Shown here in pieces: positions 1 through 5,088 of a DNA stretch of 5,088 bases. The stretch comes from Euryarchaeota archaeon UBA40 (lineage in GTDB: Archaea; Thermoplasmatota; Poseidoniia; Poseidoniales; Thalassarchaeaceae). Made by a program: the position numbers and the translations under genes. The stretch spans positions 1,690 through 6,777 of the forward strand of contig DAYJ01000077.1 in assembly GCA_002506875.1 (NCBI GenBank), written 5' to 3'. The notes beneath the pieces are model-generated. The model had not been told where the DNA came from. It worked only from the letters and a program-made list of their open reading frames with translations, and ran no database searches. Positions within the stretch are counted from its first letter, which is position 1. Each line of letters opens with the position of its first letter.

Positions 1-1320
1 CTATTCCCGGTCATCATACAAGAACAGGACATCGCTGGGACTCCACATTCATTCTTACGAATTATCGAAGGGGAAGACGCAAATCTAGCTTGGACTGTTG
101 ATCTTGGCCCTACACGGCCAATGAAAATTGGACCGATTGTTGCTGATATGAATGACGATGGCAAACCGGAAATTCTCGTGATGTTCGACAGCCAAGGAAC
201 ATTGAACGTCGAAATGTGGAGTCCAACGCTCACTTGCACCCCTACAGGATGGTCCTCAGGAGGCTCACATTCTAGCGAACAACTCTGGACATGGACTGAC
301 GAGGGGCTGTCATTGGAACACCCCGTAGGCGCGAACGCGGGATGGCCTTCAGACCACCACCCTACTGCGCAACCCGTAGTCGCGGATCTCGACCTAGACG
401 GGAATCCAGAGGTGGCCATCGCAGCAATCTCAGAAGCTACAGAGACGCCGGTTATCCTATCCATATCCCTACCGATGACTGGTTCACCTGAGGAAAACTG
501 GAGAGCAGAAATACAAGAGGGATCACATCCATCCGACCTCACCTTTGCGCAGTTAAGTGAAAACACAGCATCTGTATTCCTAACATCGATTGAGGAAAAT
601 GATGGCCTCATGTGGGCATGGCGCCTAGATGGAGCCACAGGGGCATCCGAATGGAGTGGAGGGGCATCTCTTGGCAATCTAGACGGAGGGAGTTCGAACG
701 CCCCACAGATTCGACTACCAGGCCCGATTGTTGCACAACTAGACTCCGACAATGCTCCTGAACTCATCCTAACAATTCCAACAGATGCAGGAGGAAATGG
801 CCCCGTAGATGGGGCAGAGTTCATCGCAATAGAGGCAACTAATGCTGCAGAGATTTGGTCCTTCAACGCCTACGATGGCTACGCAGATGCTCCACCAGTT
901 GTCTACGATGCAGATGGTGATGGAGTGGACGATCGCGTCTGTTGGATTACTTGGAGAAGCAATACTGGCTCTCGCGACGGACTAACAGGCTGCACAAATG
1001 TCGAATCAACACCCATAGAACGTTGGCGGCGAACATTGGAATCATCGAGTGGCACTCTAAACGATGAAATTGCAGTCGCACCTCCATTTTGGATGGATAT
1101 CGATGGTGTTGGAGAACCTGAATTAATGGTCCCTTATGGCCAAAGTCTGCATGCCTTTGACGGTGACGACGGAACTAGTGCGGCTGTCTCATTGAACTGG
1201 AGTAATGAGATGGAACTGGAGACGCGGACTTGGGCTGCAGCCGCATTGGCAGACATCGACGGTGATGCGATGATGGACATTATCATTGGAGATTTGGTAA
1301 TCTCTCACGGTGCAGCGGAT
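1..1320 (+). repeat. FG-GAP/VCBS-type beta-propeller repeat region (protein repeats)
   Basis: Six copies of the consensus (V/L)-A-D-x-D-x-D-G-x-P-E-(hydrophobic) are easy to read. Their first metal-loop positions are at residues 49 (VADMNDDGKPEILV), 129 (VADLDLDGNPEVAI), 246 (VAQLDSDNAPELIL), 303 (VYDADGDGVDDRVC), 366 (WMDIDGVGEPELMV) and 418 (LADIDGDAMMDIII). A seventh, degenerate copy sits at about 182-196. Between loops there are strand segments ending in W or F, often after a D/E-G or A-T-G turn (for example AWRLDGATGASEW at 206-218). Spacing is 52-80 residues, the usual size of an FG-GAP blade. In known families such as integrin alpha chains and bacterial or archaeal VCBS proteins, these loops bind calcium and the blades close into a propeller that binds ligands or partners. 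The first residues (LFPVII) look like the end of one more repeat whose loop lies before the window, so the blade total cannot be fixed. Confidence 0.85.
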
Positions 1321-4300
1321 GTCCGCCCCTTCATCGACGGCGGAGGTATCGAATTCGACCCACCTGAACCAGACCCTGGAGAGGTTACAACCGTAACGGC
1401 CTTCATAGAGAATGTCGGAACAGTGGTCACTGATGGACCTGTAGACGTAGTTCTCTATGCTGATGGTATTGAAATTGGGCGTGACCGTATCCAGGCCCTC
1501 GAACCGGCAAATCCCAGCGGGACTGGAACCTTTGACCGAATTAGTGTCGACTGGTCAGGAAATCTCGGTAACCATACATTCTCAGTCACCATTGACCCAT
1601 TAGGAAACCTCACAGAGACACGGGTGGATAACAACCAACAGAATCGGACACTCGAGGTCATGGAGCCTTTTTCCGCCTCCGTTGGCATCCAAGGAGGTTT
1701 AGTCCGAGTCAACCCTGGCGCATCAGAAGACATCACCCTTACCATTACCAATATAGGAAAGAATACCTCAACCTGGAGTATTGAGATTGATTCAACCAAT
1801 CTACCAGAGAACTGGACTGTAGTGCCCCTAGATACAATGACGAATGTAGAACTCGATTCAAACGAGGAATGGAATCCACGCCTCCGCATCACAGCCCCTG
1901 CGTCCGCCCTTGGTTCCGACTCAGGCACCGTAAACCTACGACTCACGATCGCGGAGGATACCTCTTTGGAAGTCCTCGCTACAGTCCCAGTCGAAGCAAA
2001 TCGGACTCGAGGAATCTCTCTGAGAGGCCCGATGGAGACATCTTCCACTATGGGCTGGGGGATACCAGGTGGCACCGCACATTCCTGGATCCTAATAGAG
2101 AACCTCGGCAATGCTGTTGAGACTTCGACTGGTTTGACCTTTGGAAGCACAGGATGGGGTAATGGAATGGTGCTAAAAGATCCTGAACAGAACTGGAATT
2201 CGATCTCTAGCTTAACTCTTCAACCAGGAGAAGTCAAGCATCTATCCTTGGCCATCAGTGTGCCATCAAATGCTAACCTAGGAGAAAGCGAAAATTCTGA
2301 TTTCGAGATTTGCATCGGATCTGGAGAACAACGAGAATGCGAAACAATACTAGTGACATTCGTCGCGAGTCAAATCGCAGCACGCCCCTCTCATGACCGT
2401 GTCCAACCTGTCGAATCCGGACCCGAGATAGAATGGGTCATCGAGGGAATTCTTAACCCCGGAGATCAAGAAATGGAATGGGACCTTTACGCTGCAGGGC
2501 TCGCTTCACAGAGTGGATGGCTACTGTCTGGATCAGGAGATCTAAGCGTAGAATCTGACCGCCTCTATGCACGCAGTTCGAATGGTTCATTCAACGGTTC
2601 ACTCTTCGTTGACTTACCACCAACCGCACCCCCCTTGATTCACACTTTTTCCACTCAAGAAGGGAACGACACTTCTGCAGATCTTAACCTAAGCCTCAAC
2701 GTCCTACAGGTTCACCGTGCAACGATTAGCAACCCCTCCAACCCTACAGGAGAATTCACTGGAAAAACGTACATACAGACCAGTACCCCTATCGATACTA
2801 TACTCTCCTTCCAGAACCATGGAAATGGTGTAGATGAATACCAGATTATCGGTACTGTCGATATAGATGGAAATCTATCAAATTCAGAGAACATAACTAT
2901 CCAATTCCCAGTCAATACATTGACACTTCAACCTGGAGTTTCCACCTCCATACCCGCTACAATCAACGCACCATCTGGCACCCCGGCGAGAATCCCATTC
3001 ACTGTGAATTTCGAGATGATTTCTCTCGGAGATACCTCCGTCATTGGCACAACTCAAATTCTCTATGAAGTCCAACAAGATCATGCATGGAACTACAGTG
3101 CTCCAGATCCATCAATGCCATTGTACACAGATGAAACCGACCGTCGAATTATCGCCCTTCCAGGGGATACTGTATCTATTCCTGTAATGATCGAAAACAT
3201 TGGAAATTATGACGACCAAATCAATCTCAGTGGTGGAGGAGTTCTCCAATCCGTTCCCGGAGACCCTGCAAGCTCTTGGACTATTGAGGGAGCATCATCT
3301 CCAATCTTAGATGTCGGCGAAAACTCCACTCTATTGTTGAACATCAGCATCCCAGAGGGCGCATGGAATGGCAGTATGATGACCATCGATTGGACTGCGC
3401 TCGCTGGCGAGATTCAGGTACTAGAAGGGCCATCACATCGGATTGAGGTAGGACACGCTCCCTCTTGGTCGATTGTCGCGACAGGCATAGACCTCGATAT
3501 CGCTCCCGAGGGCGAGATTATCGAACTAAGCGTGGTCCAAAATGGGAACCTTCCTGCAGAACCCTATGCTAACACATTCGTGAAGGGAGTTTTGGGATGG
3601 AATGTCAGCGTATTGGAGATGCCAGGCGTTCTATCTCCTGGAGAATCCGGACAAATGCGATTGAACATCACACCACCTGAGACCACGATTGCAGGCGCTG
3701 CTGTCGAACTCAACATCATCCTACGAAATGCGGATGGTTCAGGGACCTCAACCACCACGCTACCTATCCGAGTAGATGCTGTGCATAACCACATCTTAGA
3801 CGGGGATACTGACTGGATAATCACTCAAGATGGTGGCATGCCACTCCTCTGGATTCGGAACCTAGGAAATTCACCCACTACAATCGACATCGAGGTACAG
3901 GGGACGGGTGCTGGTTGGTCTGTAGAACATCCAGAGAGTATCCACCTTGCAATCGGTGAGATCCGAGGAGTCCCAATTGATCTGACGCCCCCAAACGCGA
4001 CAGGCACGATGCCGACAATCACAGTGATTACCACGGACGATGGAGATAATCAGAGAGAATTTGCACTGGACCCGGTCATCACTACTCGTTCGTGGGCAAC
4101 TACACCAGTTATTGTCGGAATGGAAAGTGACCTATGGATGATGTCATTCTATGGTTCATCGACATCTGAAACCGTTCGTATTGGAACATCTGGCCCACTG
4201 CCCACTAGCGATTCAGGATGGATGTACACAATAGGATTACCAGGTAGTATCACTGCGACAATCTCCGGAGAATCACTTGATGGGATGGTATTCAGTACTC

Positions 4301-5088
4301 AAGCATCAGAACGAAGTGCCATCTGTTCATCCAACCTTAACGGGACCTCTGTTGAATCCGTTTGCACCATAGTGAATGGTACCGAAGCCTATGGATACAC
4401 CATGCTAGTAATCGACGACAGTGGCGCACTTCTTGCTTCATTCGCAAGTGAAATACCTGCAGGAGAAGGTGGTTCAATTCACCTTAATTCGACCTGGGAA
4501 CCTACCGTAGGTCACCACAGTATCACTGTAATTCTTCGTGACGCTCAAGGACGTCTGATTGACGAAGATGTAGACGAACACGTCATTAGGAATACCGACT
4601 GGAATATCGGCATCTCGTCATTCACCTCTTCTGGCGTAGGCTCATCACAGACACTCCGTCTTACTACGACCCGATCAATCGAACTCCCTGAAGCAGTGTG
4701 TTCAGTAACGTATACCACGAGTACCGGTACGTGGTCCCTCATACAATCCATTGACATGGGAGGTCTCCTCAACCCAAGTGTCGAAATCGAACGACCTATA
4801 GAAATCGAAGATGGTGAGCAAATCACAGCAGAGCTGGCTTGTGCGGCTCCGTGGGATATCGACTCTACGCCGAACGATGATGAAAAGAGCATCACCCTTA
4901 CCGATGGCCAAGGTGTAATTGAGGCATCCTCGGATACTATCTTCGCAGCCATCACCGCTGCCATCGTCCTTGCTACACTTTGGTTCGTCGGCTTCGTCAG
5001 ACCGGATACAGTACCGAATCGTAAACCTCAGAAGAAGAGTGGAAAAACACAATCCTCTGAGAAGAAGGGAGTAGTCAAAGAATCAAAT
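1..5088 (+). CDS. Giant modular surface protein: FG-GAP propeller, CARDB/Ig-like array, C-terminal membrane anchor (5' partial)
   Basis: Frame 1 is open across the whole window (1696 codons, no stop), and the translation shows coherent domains from end to end. The order is FG-GAP/VCBS-like repeats (1-440), a CARDB domain (about 454-553), seven more Ig-like modules (about 556-1362), a distal beta-rich region (about 1366-1640), one transmembrane helix (about 1646-1666) and a basic tail to residue 1696. The first codon is CTA and the repeat pattern is already under way, so the true start and any signal peptide lie upstream. The ATG at 121 falls inside a propeller repeat and is not a credible start. 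The 3' end is a sense codon; the stop probably follows closely because the tail already looks complete. The family logic points to a cell-surface adhesion or recognition protein anchored by its C-terminus. No catalytic motif was recognised. The exact function is unknown, and I know no gene symbol for it. Confidence 0.93.
544..645 (+). repeat. Degenerate FG-GAP blade lacking the acidic metal loop
   Basis: Residues 182-196 (FAQLSENTASVFLTS) line up with residues 244-258 of the next blade (VAQLDSDNAPELILT). The hydrophobic framework matches, but the first and third loop Asp positions are Ser and Asn. The downstream strand MWAWRLDGATG (204-214) has the usual blade form. This position fills what would otherwise be a 117-residue gap between the loops at 129 and 246, giving blades of about 55 and 62 residues. 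It therefore looks like a structural blade that has probably lost calcium binding. The assignment rests on alignment by eye. Confidence 0.6.
1360..1659 (+). other. CARDB-type Ig-like domain
   Basis: Residues 454-553 follow the CARDB (cell adhesion related domain found in bacteria) plan closely. There is an opening P-G-E-V-T-T-V-T-A-F-I-E-N-V-G-T strand and turn (459-473), then V-V-L-Y-A-D-G-I-E-I-G (483-493), the L-E-P turn (500-502), S-V-D-W (515-518), H-T-F-S-V-T-I-D-P (525-533) and a final N-L-T-E-T-R-V-D-N-N-Q-Q-N (536-548). The closing x-E-x-x-x-x-N-N signature is typical of the family. A Gly/Pro/Asp-rich linker at 446-460 joins it to the propeller. CARDB domains are beta-sandwich stalk or adhesion modules of secreted archaeal and bacterial proteins, often found next to FG-GAP and NEW3 domains as here. 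It carries three N-glycosylation sequons (N524, N536, N548). Confidence 0.85.
1666..2001 (+). other. NEW3-like module, the clearest member of the array
   Basis: Residues 556-667 contain V-N-P-G-A-S-E-D-I-T-L-T-I-T-N-I-G-K (571-587 region), then T-W-S-I-E-I-D (591-597), L-P-E-N-W-T-V (601-607), an L-D-S-N-E-E-W turn (618-624) and R-L-R-I-T-A-P (628-634). This order is the characteristic layout of the NEW3 domain found in many secreted proteins, including as an accessory domain on glycosidases. No enzyme is attached within this window, so the module is read as structural. It holds sequons at N588 and N604, with another at N667 on its edge. Confidence 0.7.
1666..4086 (+). repeat. Tandem array of seven NEW3/CARDB-like Ig-fold modules
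   Basis: After the CARDB domain the same fold pattern recurs seven times with little sequence identity. Each module has a hydrophobic strand ending in an N-x-G-x type turn: N584 IGK, N701 LGN, N819 PGD, N939 HGN, N1066 IGN, N1181 GN and N1287 LGN. Counting from the CARDB turn at N470, the spacings are 114, 117, 118, 120, 127, 115 and 106 residues. Most modules then show a W-[T/S/N]-[V/I] strand (W605, W1093, W1156, W1200, W1306) and an L-x-P-G-E-like turn (740-744, 976-979, 1211-1215; looser at 1103-1107 and 1316-1320), followed by a strand reading like I-x-(A/T)-P. These are the landmarks of NEW3 and related Ig-like domains. Approximate module bounds are 556-667, 668-789, 790-905, 906-1026, 1027-1152, 1153-1261 and 1262-1362. 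The array probably forms a long stalk that carries the propeller away from the membrane. The fourth module (790-905) is the least typical. Confidence 0.72.
4096..4920 (+). other. Distal beta-rich region, probably two to three divergent Ig-like domains with cysteine pairs
   Basis: Residues 1366-1640 remain rich in beta-strand-like alternation and in Ser, Thr and Gly, but the N-x-G-N turn of the array is lost. Residues 1455-1525 resemble the second half of a CARDB domain: Y-T-M-L-V-I-D-D-S-G (1466-1475), I-P-A-G-E (1485-1489), then H-H-S-I-T-V-I-L-R-D (1505-1514). The segment 1531-1638 starts with a fresh T-D-W-N-I-G-I strand (1532-1538) and contains C1567 and C1614, 47 residues apart, which would suit a disulfide across one Ig-like sandwich. 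C1442 and C1455 form a tighter pair nearby. No named family was recognised with confidence. This region sits next to the membrane and may be a specialised base for the stalk. Confidence 0.55.
4936..4998 (+). other. C-terminal transmembrane helix
   Basis: Residues 1646-1666 form an uncharged run of about 21 residues rich in Ala, Ile, Leu, Val and Phe (core AAITAAIVLATLWFVGFV). It is bounded by D1645 outside and R1667 inside. It is the only segment in the window with this length and hydrophobicity. The acidic ectodomain before it and the basic tail after it fit the positive-inside rule, giving an N-out/C-in type I orientation. This resembles the C-terminal anchors of archaeal surface proteins. 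I see no LPxTG sortase motif before it and no PGF-type archaeosortase motif, so a retained helix is more likely than a processed sorting signal. Confidence 0.88.
4999..5088 (+). other. Basic cytoplasmic tail
   Basis: The last 30 residues (1667-1696) hold seven Lys and two Arg, against three acidic residues, and are rich in Ser, Pro, Gly and Gln with no predicted hydrophobic core. This is a normal stop-transfer and cytoplasmic tail after a single anchor. It is probably disordered and might contact the inner membrane surface or cytoplasmic partners; that is inference. The reading frame is still open at the last base of the window, so a few more residues cannot be excluded. Confidence 0.8.

Noticed and set aside
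121..180. ATG at 121 as a possible translation start
   Set aside because: The frame is open and protein-like before it, the ATG lies inside an FG-GAP repeat, no convincing ribosome binding site precedes it, and the product would lack a signal peptide that its secreted domains need.
1869..2120. Open frame of 83 codons on the + strand in another frame
   Set aside because: It is nested in the NEW3-like region of the main frame, is rich in Arg, His and Pro, and has no domain features or ribosome binding site.
1455..2150. Long open frame of 231 codons on the - strand
   Set aside because: It lies entirely opposite the clear CARDB and NEW3-like modules of the + strand gene, and its translation is low-complexity Ser/Arg/Val-rich with no domain pattern. 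It is a shadow of the sense gene.
4545..5052. Two overlapping - strand open frames opposite the C-terminal region
   Set aside because: They overlap each other in different frames and lie opposite the distal domain, membrane helix and tail. Neither translation shows a recognisable motif.
4921..5088. C-terminal sorting signal (LPxTG or PGF-CTERM type) instead of a retained anchor
   Set aside because: The helix plus basic tail layout is similar, but no LPxTG or PGF motif precedes the helix and the 30-residue tail is longer than usual for a processed sorting signal.
1..5088. Multi-gene system, defence island, mobile element or CRISPR array
   Set aside because: A single reading frame fills the whole window, leaving no room for other genes or intergenic elements, and no direct DNA repeats or inverted repeats stood out by eye.

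Overview
The window is one continuous protein-coding stretch. Frame 1 of the + strand is open from base 1 to base 5088, which is exactly 1696 codons with no stop. It begins inside a gene: the first codon is CTA and the first residues already look like part of a folded repeat. It ends on a sense codon a few residues after what looks like a natural C-terminus. No intergenic DNA, RNA gene, promoter, terminator, mobile element or CRISPR array is visible. All residue numbers below count from the first codon of the window, not from the true start of the protein.

The encoded protein is a very large, modular, cell-surface-type protein. From N to C it has: (1) about 440 residues of FG-GAP/VCBS-type beta-propeller repeats with Asp-rich calcium-binding loops; (2) a clear CARDB-type Ig-like adhesion domain (about 454-553); (3) seven further Ig-fold modules of the NEW3/CARDB-like kind, spaced about 106-127 residues apart and marked by a recurring N-x-G-x turn (about 556-1362); (4) a distal beta-rich region of a different pattern with two cysteine pairs (about 1366-1640); (5) one transmembrane helix (about 1646-1666); (6) a 30-residue Lys/Arg-rich tail. 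The topology implied is a large ectodomain outside the cell and a short basic tail inside.

The likely source is a marine planktonic archaeon of the Poseidoniales (Marine Group II) type. Giant secreted proteins that combine FG-GAP, CARDB and NEW3-like domains and end in a C-terminal membrane anchor with a basic tail are common there, and base composition is roughly balanced. This is inference from architecture and style; there is no phylogenetic marker in the window. A marine bacterium with similar surface proteins remains possible.

No catalytic domain is visible. The probable role is adhesion, or display or recognition of a ligand at the cell surface, but any enzymatic domain could lie upstream of base 1. 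I see no multi-gene system here. The points most worth checking are the regular module spacing, the near-absence of lysine outside the cytoplasmic tail, the cysteine pairing, the uneven placement of glycosylation sequons and the degenerate propeller blade.
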